DNA of 64,000 nucleotides, from contig NZ_JNYV01000003.1 in assembly GCF_000717275.1 (NCBI RefSeq), positions 124,001 to 188,000 on the forward strand. Reading direction: 5' to 3'. The stretch comes from Kitasatospora arboriphila. Lineage in GTDB: Bacteria > Actinomycetota > Actinomycetes > Mycobacteriales > Mycobacteriaceae. The notes under the pieces are model-generated. The model worked only from the letters and a program-made list of their open reading frames with translations. It was not told the DNA's origin and did not search any database. Positions 1-8,656 of this stretch are shown piece after piece. Position numbers and translations under genes: made by a program. Every line of letters begins with the position of its first letter. Positions within the stretch are counted from its first letter, which is position 1.

Positions 1-1331
1 GTGGGCATTGCCGTGCCACGGGTTTCGGGAGCAAAGAGCAAACCGATGACCGCGATGAGTCCGACGGCGGCGATGGTCGCGGTTGCGAGTCCGAGGTTGC
101 CGCTGAACCAGGAGGTGGCGATGACTCCTGCGATGAGGGGTCCCGAGGCCGTGACGAGGCGGCCGACGCTGTTGCTCAGTGCCAGGGCAGTGGCGCGGAC
201 GCTGGGCGGGAACAGCTCGGGGCCGTAGATGAACGTTCCGGACAGGGCGCCGAAGAGGCCGAAGCCCAGGATCGGCATCGCGACAACGTATTCGGTGTAG
301 CTGTGACCGAAGGGGAACACGTAGACGATCGCTGCGGCCGAGACGATGAAACTCAACGCGAACGTCTTGCGGCGGCCCAGTGCGTCGGCGAGAAAACCCC
401 ACGACGCGTAGCCGATGATGCCGCCGGCGTTGAAGAGCATCGAGGCGATGGCGACTCGGTGGTCGGCAAGCGAATCGGGAAGCGCACTGTCCTCGGTCAT
501 GTTCCGGATGATCTGGGGGTACCACGTGGACACGCTCCAGAAGGCGATCAATGATCCGGTGGCCAGCGCGGTGCACACCAGCGTGGGTCGAAGAAGCGGA
601 GGTGCGAACAGTCGGCGGAGGACAAAGCTGTCTTCTTCGGTGGCTTGGCCGCGCGCCTTCCGGTCTTTGCGTGCCCGGATGCTGGCCTCGATCTCGGGGG
701 GTTCGGGAACGTAGCGGCGGATGAACCAGACCAACAGCGCGGGAATGACGGCCAGTCCCATCATGAACCGCCAGCCCAGGCTGCCCCAGAGCGCGTAGAC
801 CGCAGAGGCGATGAAGAAGCCGCCGGCGTAACCGGACATCATCACGCCGCCGGCGCGAGCCCGGTGTCGGTTGCGCCAGGTCTCGGCGATGAGTGCTGCG
901 CCGACCGGTGCCTCGACACCGGAGCCCAGGCCCGCGATGAACCGAAGTATGCCCAGTTGCCACCAGGTGTCGGCGAAGGCGGCCGCGGCGGTGAACACCG
1001 CGTAGGTGAGGATGCCGAGCGAGAGCACCCGCGTGCGGCCGAAGTAGTCGGCAAGTATGCCGAACAAGATGGCACCGAGCGCCCATCCGACCAGGAACAG
1101 CGCGACGGTCAAGCCGCCGTAGAAGCCGATGGCGCTCGAATCGGCGGTTATGTCGCTGTGCGGAAGCAGTTCTCGCATCGCCGGCCCCAGGACCAGGACG
1201 TACAGACTGCCGGCGAAGCCGTCGAGTCCCCATCCCAGTGTGGTTCCGACGAGCACGAGCCATTGCATTCGGCTGATCTCGGTGCGCCAGCTCGGGCGGA
1301 CCGGGCCAGGGGTGGTGTGTGGCGTCGACAT
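1..1331 (-). CDS. MFS transporter (sugar/aromatic-acid porter type), 3' end cut by window edge
   Basis: Reading the minus strand from an ATG at 1331 gives an uninterrupted frame to the window edge, beginning MSTPHTTPGPVRPSW and ending near PETRGTA. It shows the alternating hydrophobic segments of a 12-helix major facilitator. Family marks are GRTRVLSLG after helix 2-3, a loop reading PEPPEIEASIRARKD between the halves, GRRKTFALSF in the second half, and the terminal PETRG typical of the sugar/aromatic-acid porter branch. About 443 codons are present, close to full length, so only a short C-terminal tail is missing. It lies just downstream of the aldehyde dehydrogenase on the same strand (about 110 nt gap), which suggests it imports the substrate of that pathway. 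The substrate cannot be named. Confidence 0.88.
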   Translation of the reverse strand, partial: MSTPHTTPGPVRPSWRTEISRMQWLVLVGTTLGWGLDGFAGSLYVLVLGPAMRELLPHSDITADSSAIGFYGGLTVALFLVGWALGAILFGILADYFGRTRVLSLGILTYAVFTAAAAFADTWWQLGILRFIAGLGSGVEAPVGAALIAETWRNRHRARAGGVMMSGYAGGFFIASAVYALWGSLGWRFMMGLAVIPALLVWFIRRYVPEPPEIEASIRARKDRKARGQATEEDSFVLRRLFAPPLLRPTLVCTALATGSLIAFWSVSTWYPQIIRNMTEDSALPDSLADHRVAIASMLFNAGGIIGYASWGFLADALGRRKTFALSFIVSAAAIVYVFPFGHSYTEYVVAMPILGFGLFGALSGTFIYGPELFPPSVRATALALSNSVGRLVTASGPLIAGVIATSWFSGNLGLATATIAAVGLIAVIGLLFAPETRGTAMP

Positions 1332-1442
1332 CGACGCTCCTTTCGGGTTCGGGTGGACAGCGTTCAGCGCTGCGGCACCCACGTGCAACAGGAGAAGTGT
1401 TGGCGCCGAGACACTTCGATCCGTCCCGGGCCGGCCGTTCGA

Positions 1443-2942
1443 CTAGTTGAGGCGCTGTTGCTCGGTGTCGCCGTACCAGTCGACATGGTCGTCGGCGGTG
1501 CGCACGACAACCGTTTTGATCCAGGAGAAGTCGTCAAACGATTCGGTGCCCGCATCCTTGCCGGTGCCCGATTCCTTCACGCCACCCCAGGGGAGCGACG
1601 GTTCGAGTCGGTGGTGGTCGTTCACCCACACCATTCCGGCGACGATTCGGCTTGCCACTCGGTGTCCGCGAGCGATGTCTCGGGTCCAGACCCCGGCGCC
1701 GAGGCCGTAACGGTTGTTGTTGGCCATCGAGATTGCTTCGGCTTCGTCATCGAAGGGGATCACCACCGCGACAGGTCCGAAGATCTCTTGTTGTGCCACA
1801 GTCATCTCCATCGTGGCGTCGGCCAGGACGGTGGGCTGCAGGAAGTAGCCGTGTTGTAGGTCGGCGGTGAGGTCGGGGACCGATCCGCCGGCCGCCACGC
1901 GGGCGCCCTCGTCGATTCCGGTGGCGATCAGTGCGGTGACCTTGCCGCGTTGCACCTCACTGATGAGTGGACCCATCTGCGTTGACGGGTCGGCGGGGTC
2001 GCCGATGCGGATGGCCGAGGCGCGGGCGCTCAGCGCGGCGACGAAGGCGTCGTAGATACCGCGCTGGACGAGGAAGCGTGAGCCCGCGACACAAGATTGG
2101 CCTGCAGCGACGAACGCGGAGAATGCCGCCCCTTCCGCCGCGACCACCGGGTCGACGTCATCGAACACCAGAACAGGGGTCTTGCCGCCCAATTCTGCTG
2201 TGACACGGGCGAATCTGGAGGCAGTGGCCATCGCCGCGGCGCGGCCGGCCTCGGTCCCGCCGGTGAGGGTGATCTTGGCGACGTCGGGGTGGTTGGTGAG
2301 CCGGATGCCCGCCTCGCGGCCGCCGGTGACCACGGTGACCACCCCGTCCGGCACGCCGGCGTCGGCGAGGATCCGGACCAGGGCCAACGTGGTCAGCGGT
2401 GTGAGTTCAGAGGGCTTGACCACCACTGTGTTCCCGTTGGCCAGTGCCGCGGACAGGCTGCGCGCCAGGATCAGCATGGGATGGTTGAACGGGGTGATGA
2501 TGCCGCACACGCCGAGCGGGGTCCGTTCCTGGTAGGTGAGATAGGGGCCGTCGCTGGGCAACACGGCATTGCGCTGCGCGCTGAGCAAACCGGCGTTGTA
2601 GCGGAACCACTCCGGTACCCGCGACAGCTGGGCGCGGGTCTCGGTGACCGGACGGCCGTTGTTCACGGTCTCGAGCCGGAAGAGATCCTCGGAGGCCGCC
2701 TCGATCGCGTCGGCGCATCGCAGCAGCAACCGGGCACGTTCGCTGCGCACCATCGTGGCCCACGGACCCGCCTCGAACGCCGCCAGCGCCGAGCGGACCG
2801 CGGCATCGACCTCGGCGGCACCTTGCTCCGGCAGGATCTCGATCACCTGGCCGGTGGCCGGGTTGATGATCTCGCGTGTGGCCGTTTCCCCGGTGGGCGC
2901 CGACGCCGCACTGGCGGGTGAGGTGGTGGCTGTGTCCGTCAT
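1443..2942 (-). CDS. NAD(P)-dependent aldehyde dehydrogenase
   Basis: A 499-residue protein of normal length for the aldehyde dehydrogenase superfamily, which oxidises aldehydes to carboxylic acids in the cytoplasm. Catalytic features are visible: the TPFNHP motif with Asn153, the cofactor lysine in KPSEL (Lys176), the glycine-rich ITLTGGTEAGR stretch, the general base Glu250 in TAELGGK and the nucleophile Cys284 in AAGQSCVAGSR. The start is the ATG at 2942, after which an acidic, Ala/Thr-rich leader precedes the conserved fold. It is transcribed away from the GAF/PucR regulator at 3120, with a perfect palindrome in the shared promoter, and is followed by the MFS permease. Substrate range (betaine-aldehyde or semialdehyde type) is not decidable from sequence alone. 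Confidence 0.93.
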   Translation of the reverse strand: MTDTATTSPASAASAPTGETATREIINPATGQVIEILPEQGAAEVDAAVRSALAAFEAGPWATMVRSERARLLLRCADAIEAASEDLFRLETVNNGRPVTETRAQLSRVPEWFRYNAGLLSAQRNAVLPSDGPYLTYQERTPLGVCGIITPFNHPMLILARSLSAALANGNTVVVKPSELTPLTTLALVRILADAGVPDGVVTVVTGGREAGIRLTNHPDVAKITLTGGTEAGRAAAMATASRFARVTAELGGKTPVLVFDDVDPVVAAEGAAFSAFVAAGQSCVAGSRFLVQRGIYDAFVAALSARASAIRIGDPADPSTQMGPLISEVQRGKVTALIATGIDEGARVAAGGSVPDLTADLQHGYFLQPTVLADATMEMTVAQQEIFGPVAVVIPFDDEAEAISMANNNRYGLGAGVWTRDIARGHRVASRIVAGMVWVNDHHRLEPSLPWGGVKESGTGKDAGTESFDDFSWIKTVVVRTADDHVDWYGDTEQQRLN

Positions 2943-3051
2943 CCCTGATCCTTTGTCTCGACTGGTCGTCCGGTCACCGGTTGGTTGCGCCTTGTGGCGG
3001 GTTGATCGGTGATCTGAACTGAGTCTGTCCGTCGAGTGTGATCTGGATCAA

Positions 3052-3065
3052 TGTCGGTACCGACA
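3052..3065. promoter_or_regulatory. 14-bp perfect palindrome, probable operator
   Basis: TGTCGGTACCGACA reads identically on both strands. It sits 55 nt before the start of the GAF/PucR regulator and about 110 nt before the start of the divergent aldehyde dehydrogenase, which is where a regulator controlling both genes would bind. Binding by the neighbouring regulator is an inference. Confidence 0.45.
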
Positions 3066-3119
3066 CCATTAGTTTGCGAGTATGTCCCCGCGGGACATAG
3101 CAGGTAGTGGCAGTCTGGA

Positions 3120-4964
3120 GTGGTGACCCGCGCACCCGGCAAACCGTCCACCGAGTTGGTGATGTGGCTGCGCGGACTGCGGGAGCTGAGTTCGGCGGCG
3201 ACGTCGGCGGCTGACCTGCAGGAAGTGCTGGGGTTGGTGGCCTCGACCGCTCGCGCGTTGTTGGGCTTCGACTTTTGCGGGGTGCTCACTCCCAACGATG
3301 CGGTGACCGAACTCGCGATCACCGGGTGGTCGGGGTTGTCGGAGGAGTACGTCAACCGGGTCAACGCCGACCATCCCATCGGTCTCGACAGCACCTCGCC
3401 GTCGGCGCGGGCTTTTCACACCGGAGAGCCCGTGTACATCCGAGACATCATGGCCGAGCCCGGCTTCACTCCCTGGGGGTGGCCTGCGCGCGAGCAGGGG
3501 TACCGCGCGATAGTCGCTGTTCCGCTCATCGCTCAGGACGAGGTGATCGGCACCCTGAACGGCTACTACCAGCCCATCCACACGTTCACCACCGCGGAGG
3601 TGGAGCGGCTCGGGCTACTCGCCAACCACGCTGCCATCGCCGTTACCTCGGCCCGTCGTCTCGACGAACTGCGCAACCTCAACGAGTCGTTGCGCGCGCA
3701 ACGCGACCTGCTCACCCGCTCCGAGCAGATTCATGAGCAGTTGTTCGCGGTGACGCTGCGATCTGGTGGAATCGACGGTGTTGCACAGGTTCTCACGGGT
3801 TTGATCGCCAGGCCCGTGTTGGTGGAGGATGCGCAGGGCAATGTCTTGGCAACAGCCGGTGAGGTCTCTGGACTTCCCGATGCCCAACGCCGGGCAGCGA
3901 CCCCCGTTGACGACACCCAGTCCGCGAAGCCGATACAGGTCCGTTCCGACGATGGGTCGGGGCGACACTGCTGGGTGTCTACCGTCCTGCTCGCAGGTGA
4001 GGTGGTGGCGCGTATCTGGTTTCCCGGCATTCCGAGACCCCTGGACCCCACGGGGGAGCGGGCGATCGAGCACGCGTCGTTGGTCATCTCCCTCGAGATG
4101 TTCCGGTTCCAGACCGGCATCGAGGTGGAACACCGGCTGCGCGGCGAGTTGCTCGCCGATGTGCTGGCAGCCGGGACGAGTGTGCCGGAACAGGTGACCG
4201 CTCGGGCCGCCAGACTCGGCCATGACCTCACCCGGACACACATGGCCATCGTGGCGTCGATCGCCGTGGACGACGACGCGCAACGAACGCGGATCTACCG
4301 CCGAGCGTTGACGGCGGTGGCCGATGTGGCGCGCTCACATCAACCGCGCCCGCTGGCGGCGATGTACCGGGGAATGATCGTGGTGCTGTGGCCCATGCCG
4401 GACTCTGATGTTGTGAGCAGCGCGAATCACTCTGATGGGCAGGGTGATTCGCTCGCCGAGGCGGCTGCCGCCGTCCACCGGGCGGTGGCGCGTGTCGCGG
4501 GGAGCGCCGAGGCGACGGTAGCGGTGTCCGGTGCAGGGCATCGAACCCACCAGCAGGGCTACCGCGCGGCTCGCGGTGCGCTGGACATTGCGGTGCATGC
4601 CGGTCGCGTCGGTGGTGTGGTGACGTTGCCCGCACTGGGGATCAGCGGCCTGTTGCTGCAGCTGGACGACGCCGACCAATTGCTTGCCTTTGCCGACCGC
4701 ACTCTGGGTGCGTTGCTGCGCTATGACCAAGCCCACGGCACCGAGCTGGTCTCGACCCTACGAGTGTTGCTGCGTCGCAGAATGAATCGGGCTCAGGCCG
4801 CCGGCGAACTGCACGTCCACCCGAACACACTCAAGCAGCGTGTCCGCCGGATCGAACATCTGGCCGGGGCCGATCTCGGCGACCCGGCAGCGCTGGTGGA
4901 GTTCAGTACTGCACTTGTGGTTCGCGATGTTGCGACACAGCAGGTGTCCCGCCTGCACGAGTGA
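3120..4964 (+). CDS. GAF-domain transcriptional regulator with PucR-type C-terminal helix-turn-helix
   Basis: A 614-residue cytoplasmic regulator. Residues about 20-190 look like a GAF sensor (LLGFDFCGVLTPNDA, then VAVPLIAQDEVIGTLNGYY, a standard GAF strand). The centre is the GGDEF-like/CdaR-type region of this family. The last about 60 residues carry the PucR C-terminal helix-turn-helix (VLLRRRMNRAQAAGELHVHP followed by NTLKQRVRRIE). Start: adjacent GTG codons at 3120 and 3123 are both possible. It is divergent from the aldehyde dehydrogenase and upstream of the epimerase and enoyl-CoA hydratase, so it is a likely activator of this catabolic set. The ligand is unknown. The family is well recognised; the target assignment is inference. 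Confidence 0.88.
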   Translation: MVTRAPGKPSTELVMWLRGLRELSSAATSAADLQEVLGLVASTARALLGFDFCGVLTPNDAVTELAITGWSGLSEEYVNRVNADHPIGLDSTSPSARAFHTGEPVYIRDIMAEPGFTPWGWPAREQGYRAIVAVPLIAQDEVIGTLNGYYQPIHTFTTAEVERLGLLANHAAIAVTSARRLDELRNLNESLRAQRDLLTRSEQIHEQLFAVTLRSGGIDGVAQVLTGLIARPVLVEDAQGNVLATAGEVSGLPDAQRRAATPVDDTQSAKPIQVRSDDGSGRHCWVSTVLLAGEVVARIWFPGIPRPLDPTGERAIEHASLVISLEMFRFQTGIEVEHRLRGELLADVLAAGTSVPEQVTARAARLGHDLTRTHMAIVASIAVDDDAQRTRIYRRALTAVADVARSHQPRPLAAMYRGMIVVLWPMPDSDVVSSANHSDGQGDSLAEAAAAVHRAVARVAGSAEATVAVSGAGHRTHQQGYRAARGALDIAVHAGRVGGVVTLPALGISGLLLQLDDADQLLAFADRTLGALLRYDQAHGTELVSTLRVLLRRRMNRAQAAGELHVHPNTLKQRVRRIEHLAGADLGDPAALVEFSTALVVRDVATQQVSRLHE

Positions 4965-5023
4965 GTTCTGCATCTGTGGATACTCACGCATATTCCAGGT
5001 GGCGCCGGGGTACCTCCCCGGTC

Positions 5024-6007
5024 ATGGGACTCACAGTTGCGGTCACAGGGCCGACAGGGGAAATCGGGATTTCGGCAGTCACAGCGCTCGAGGCCGATCC
5101 AGGGGTTGATCGGATACTCGGGATGGCGCGGCGCGAGTTCGACCCGTCGTCGCACGGGTGGACCAAAACCGAGTACCGCCAGGGCGACATCCTCGATCGC
5201 GACGCGGTCGACTCCCTGGTCAGCGACGCCGACGTGGTTGTCCATCTCGCGTTCCTCGTGCTCGGATCGCGAACCGAGGGACAACGCATCAATCTTGCGG
5301 GCACCCGCAACGTGTTCGAGGCGACCATCGCGGCCGAACGCCCCAAGCGCATCGTGTACACCTCGTCGGTCGCGGCGTACGGCTATCACTCCGACAACCC
5401 CGTGCCGCTGACCGAGGACGTGCCCACTCGAGGTTCGAGTGAGCACTACTACTCCGAGCAGAAGGCCGAGGTCGAAAAGGTCATCGCCGAGATCACCAAG
5501 GACGCGACGATCGAGCTCTTCATGCTTCGCCCGTGCATCGTCGCCGGGCCCAAGGCGACAGCCCTGGCAGACGCGATGCCGTGGAACTACATTCCCGAGC
5601 CCGTACGTAAAGTGGCCGGCTCGATCCCTTTTGCAAAGGTGCCGTTCCCGGACACCGGGGTGCCCGTGCAACTGGTCCACCACGACGATGTCGCCCGGGC
5701 CATCGCCTTGTGCGCGACCACGGACGCGCCGGCGGGTGCCTACAACATCGCCGGTTCGGGAACCGTCTCGCTCTCCGACATCGGAAGGGTCCTCGGTGCC
5801 CAGCCTGTGAAGGTTCCGTCGTCGTCGATCAATGTGGTCGCCGAGGTGATCAACCGCCTTCCGGTGAAGCCCTCGGACGCCGAGTGGGTGAACATCCTGA
5901 AGACTTCGGTGGTGATGGACACCTCCAAGGCGCGTGACGTGCTCGGCTGGGAGCCCAGGTACTCCGCAGCCGAGACGCTCGCCGACCTGGCGACCGTTCT
6001 CGACTGA
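5024..6007 (+). CDS. NAD(P)-dependent epimerase/dehydratase family protein (extended SDR)
   Basis: The start is the ATG at 5024 rather than an upstream in-frame codon, because the protein then begins MGLTVAVTGPTGEIG, placing the Rossmann GxxGxxG motif at residues 9-15 as in extended short-chain dehydrogenases. The 327 residues include the VHLAFLVLG strand, the catalytic Ser in VYTSSVAAYG (about 114-115) and the Tyr143-x3-Lys147 pair (YSEQK). Family members interconvert or reduce nucleotide sugars, steroids or hydroxyacyl groups using NAD(P). It lies about 60 nt after the regulator and 87 nt before the enoyl-CoA hydratase on the same strand, so it may form part of a CoA-thioester or sterol-like catabolic route. 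The true substrate is not visible. Confidence 0.85.
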   Translation: MGLTVAVTGPTGEIGISAVTALEADPGVDRILGMARREFDPSSHGWTKTEYRQGDILDRDAVDSLVSDADVVVHLAFLVLGSRTEGQRINLAGTRNVFEATIAAERPKRIVYTSSVAAYGYHSDNPVPLTEDVPTRGSSEHYYSEQKAEVEKVIAEITKDATIELFMLRPCIVAGPKATALADAMPWNYIPEPVRKVAGSIPFAKVPFPDTGVPVQLVHHDDVARAIALCATTDAPAGAYNIAGSGTVSLSDIGRVLGAQPVKVPSSSINVVAEVINRLPVKPSDAEWVNILKTSVVMDTSKARDVLGWEPRYSAAETLADLATVLD

Positions 6008-6094
6008 CCGCTACGGCGGGTCGATCCGCCATCGCGTGCTGACTCTGCTTGTCTGATTCGCAAGTGGTGTGTTGAGGCGATCAGAGGAGTTGTT

Positions 6095-6934
6095 GTGGCG
6101 GACGCAAAGTCGGAATCTGTAGTCGAGCTGGAACGCAGGGGCAGCATCGGAATCATCTGGTTGAACCGGCCCGACCGGCTCAATGCCTTCACCAGCGAGA
6201 TGCAGCGTCGGATGATCGAGGTGTTCGACGAGTGCGACGCCGACGACTCGATCCGTGCCGTGGTGATCACCGGGCGGGGCCGAGCATTTTGTGCTGGCGC
6301 CGATCTCGGCGGTGGAGGCGACACCTTTGTTCTCGACGACGGCGGTACCGGCGAAGCCCCGCCGGATGAGGGTGGACGGGTGAGCCTGCGCATCTACCGG
6401 TCCACCAAGCCTGTGATCGCCGCGATCAACGGCCCGGCCGCCGGTGTCGGTGTGACGATGAGTTTGCCCGCCGACATCCGAATCGCCTCGGAGACAGCCA
6501 AATTCGGCTTTGTGTTCGTGCGCCGCGGCTTGGTGCCCGAAGCCTGCTCGAACTGGTTCCTGCCCCGCATCGTCGGTATCTCCACGGCTTTGGAGTGGGC
6601 GATGGGCGGCAAGATGGTGCCGGTGGCCGAGGCGCTCGAACGGGGGCTCGTGCGCGAGGTGGTCCCCGCCGATCAGGTCCTCGACCGCGCAATCGAGGTC
6701 GCGACCGAACTAATTGCGGGGACCGCACCCGTGTCGGTGGCGCTCACCCGGCAGTTGATGTGGAAAATGCTCGGTGCTGAGAGCCCCGAGGTTGCGCACC
6801 ACGCGGAGTCGAAGGCTATTTTCATTCGCGGGACGTCGGATGATGTGCGTGAAGGTGTGAACTCGTTCTTGGAAAAGCGGGCTCCCGAGTTTCCGCTGAA
6901 GGTGTCCGACGGATTGCCAGATCTTTTCGGATGA
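6095..6934 (+). CDS. Enoyl-CoA hydratase/isomerase family protein (crotonase fold)
   Basis: A 279-residue crotonase-superfamily protein starting at GTG 6095, which is preceded by an AGAGGAG ribosome-binding site about 6 nt upstream. Crotonase marks are LNRPDRLNAF near the N-terminus, the oxyanion-hole segment GRGRAFCAGADL and the second segment NGPAAGVGVTMSL. An unusual Gly-rich, acidic insertion (GGGGDTFVLDDGG) follows the first oxyanion segment. The enzyme acts on acyl-CoA thioesters, normally by hydration or isomerisation of a double bond. It converges with the PucR gene, whose stop lies 6 nt away. Exact substrate and subfamily are undetermined. Confidence 0.92.
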   Translation: MADAKSESVVELERRGSIGIIWLNRPDRLNAFTSEMQRRMIEVFDECDADDSIRAVVITGRGRAFCAGADLGGGGDTFVLDDGGTGEAPPDEGGRVSLRIYRSTKPVIAAINGPAAGVGVTMSLPADIRIASETAKFGFVFVRRGLVPEACSNWFLPRIVGISTALEWAMGGKMVPVAEALERGLVREVVPADQVLDRAIEVATELIAGTAPVSVALTRQLMWKMLGAESPEVAHHAESKAIFIRGTSDDVREGVNSFLEKRAPEFPLKVSDGLPDLFG

Positions 6935-6939
6935 ACCAC

Positions 6940-8547
6940 TCACGCTGGGTCGATGATCATCAACGCTGCATGCAGCGATGTGCGCGACTCGGCGTCGTTG
7001 AGGTCGGCGTCGAGTAGTCGCGACAGGGTGTCCAGTCGGGCATAAAGGGTGGGGCGCGAAAGCCTCAGCGATTTGGCGAGTTCGGCTTTGTTGCCGCCGA
7101 GATCGAGGTAACGACGTAGTAGCGCGAACAGTTCGTCACCGTGTTTGGCGCGGTGTTCGAGCAGTCCCCGCAGTTCCGTTTCAGCGAATGCTTGCACCCG
7201 CGGATCGTCGCGGATCAAGGCGACCAGTCCACGAAGGCGCGTGTCGGATGAGCGATGGAACGGGCGGTTGTCGGGAAGCGCGAGGGCAACGTCGGCAACG
7301 TGCCCGGATTCGTCGAGTCCCTGTGCCGCATCGATGATCTGAGTCGACTCCGGGCCGACTCCGATGACGCATCGGTTCACGCCCTCGACCCGCATGATGC
7401 TCTGCTGAATAGCTACGCACACGTCGGTCATCTCCTCGACGCGCTGGGCTTCGGAAGAGATGTGCCGCTGGGCGAGAAGCACGTCGATACGTCGCCCGCC
7501 CTCGGACGCCGTGGTGAGCGCCGTGTGCCGCCCGACCTTGATCGCGTGGGTGACCGAGTCGAGGATGCGGGCTCGTCGTTGCTGCACCAGCACTTGATCA
7601 GCGCCACCTGCATCACGAAGCCGGATGGTCATCGCGATGTAGGCGGGGCTGGGTCGAAGCCCCAGCGCGAACGCTCTGGCCGTTGCTTCTGCCTCGGTGC
7701 GAATGCGGTTGTGCCGCAGGTCGTCTATCAAGCCGCCCTGTGCACGGAGCTCGAGCGAACTGCGATCCTGCTCGGTCATCCGGTTGAGGGCGATTGCCTG
7801 AGCGGCGCGTTCGACGATGACAACCGACCGGTTGTCGGCATCGTGCGTCTGCGGCGCGATCAACCGGCCCCAGGTCTGGGGATGCGCGCCCACGGGCCGG
7901 GCCAGCCATGCGTCGGGGTTGGGGTGGCTTTGGCTGCCGATCTCAGGGGTCAGGCGGGATCGACGATCCCAGTCGGCCAGCAATGTCGCGGGCTCGGTGC
8001 CGGAGAAGGCGACAACCTGCCGGTTCAGATCTTCGAGCACCACCGGTGCCTCGAGCATCTGTGCTGCCGCAGTGACTATCTCGTCCACACTCGCTCGGCG
8101 CATGCTGAGATCGGTGAAGGTCTCGTGAGCGTTGCGGGCGAATTCCAGTTCGCCGTACTGATCCGCGACGATGGTGCGATGCACCTGTTCGGTGAGCTGT
8201 ACGAACCGGATCTGTCGGTGCAGTGCAATGACCGGGAAGGCGAGTGAGCGGCCGGCCTCGATGACCGATTTCGGCACCTCGTCGACGTGGACGCCCAGCT
8301 CGATGATCAGCCCGACCGCACCCGCCCTGACCAGGCCGTGGAGGTAAGTGTCCCGCGTGGGGGTATCGGCCAGCGCGCGGCCGGTGGTGAGTACCAGCTC
8401 GCCGCCCTCGAGCAGATCGGACAGGTCGGCGAGGTCGCTGACGTGCACCCAGCGGACCGGCGACTCAAGGGAGCCGTCGGACACCAGTTCGGGCCGCCCT
8501 GCCTGGACGACCGGGAGAGCAAGGATGTCCGCGACGGTCGGCTGCAT
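6940..8547 (-). CDS. PucR family transcriptional regulator
   Basis: A 535-residue regulator with classical PucR layout. The N-terminal PucR ligand domain (ADILALPVVQAGRPELV, then SPVRWVHVSDLADLSDLLEGG) spans about residues 4-125. The central CdaR-like region follows, and the C-terminal helix-turn-helix (YLDLGGNKAELAKSLRLSRP then TLYARLDTLSRLL) occupies the final 65 residues. PucR proteins control purine, amino-acid and amine catabolism. It is divergent from the semialdehyde dehydrogenase/aminotransferase pair, with a TTACA-N3-TGTAA palindrome touching its start codon, so it probably regulates that pair and itself. The start ATG at 8547 places the PucR domain at the extreme N-terminus, as expected. 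Confidence 0.92.
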   Translation of the reverse strand: MQPTVADILALPVVQAGRPELVSDGSLESPVRWVHVSDLADLSDLLEGGELVLTTGRALADTPTRDTYLHGLVRAGAVGLIIELGVHVDEVPKSVIEAGRSLAFPVIALHRQIRFVQLTEQVHRTIVADQYGELEFARNAHETFTDLSMRRASVDEIVTAAAQMLEAPVVLEDLNRQVVAFSGTEPATLLADWDRRSRLTPEIGSQSHPNPDAWLARPVGAHPQTWGRLIAPQTHDADNRSVVIVERAAQAIALNRMTEQDRSSLELRAQGGLIDDLRHNRIRTEAEATARAFALGLRPSPAYIAMTIRLRDAGGADQVLVQQRRARILDSVTHAIKVGRHTALTTASEGGRRIDVLLAQRHISSEAQRVEEMTDVCVAIQQSIMRVEGVNRCVIGVGPESTQIIDAAQGLDESGHVADVALALPDNRPFHRSSDTRLRGLVALIRDDPRVQAFAETELRGLLEHRAKHGDELFALLRRYLDLGGNKAELAKSLRLSRPTLYARLDTLSRLLDADLNDAESRTSLHAALMIIDPA

Positions 8548-8560
8548 TTACATAGTGTAA
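8548..8560. promoter_or_regulatory. TTACA-N3-TGTAA palindrome at the PucR start
   Basis: An inverted repeat of five bases with a three-base spacer lies directly against the start codon of the PucR gene, in the 109-nt region shared with the divergent dehydrogenase gene. It could be an operator for PucR autoregulation. It is also AT-rich enough to be part of a minus-strand -10 element, which would give a nearly leaderless transcript. Confidence 0.4.
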
Positions 8561-8656
8561 GGAAATCGGATCTGAAACATACATACTGTCGGCCCTCTCG
8601 GTGCTGGTCGGCGTGGATGCTGGAACCAGAGAAGTCCCCCCGACGATAGGACCCCC

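Noticed and set aside
645-1859. 404-aa frame on the + strand, and similar long frames at 21177-22556, 7255-8247 and 4793-5683
   Set aside because: Each lies opposite a well-supported gene, is rich in Arg, Gly, His or Pro, and has no recognised motif; long antisense frames are expected in high-GC DNA.
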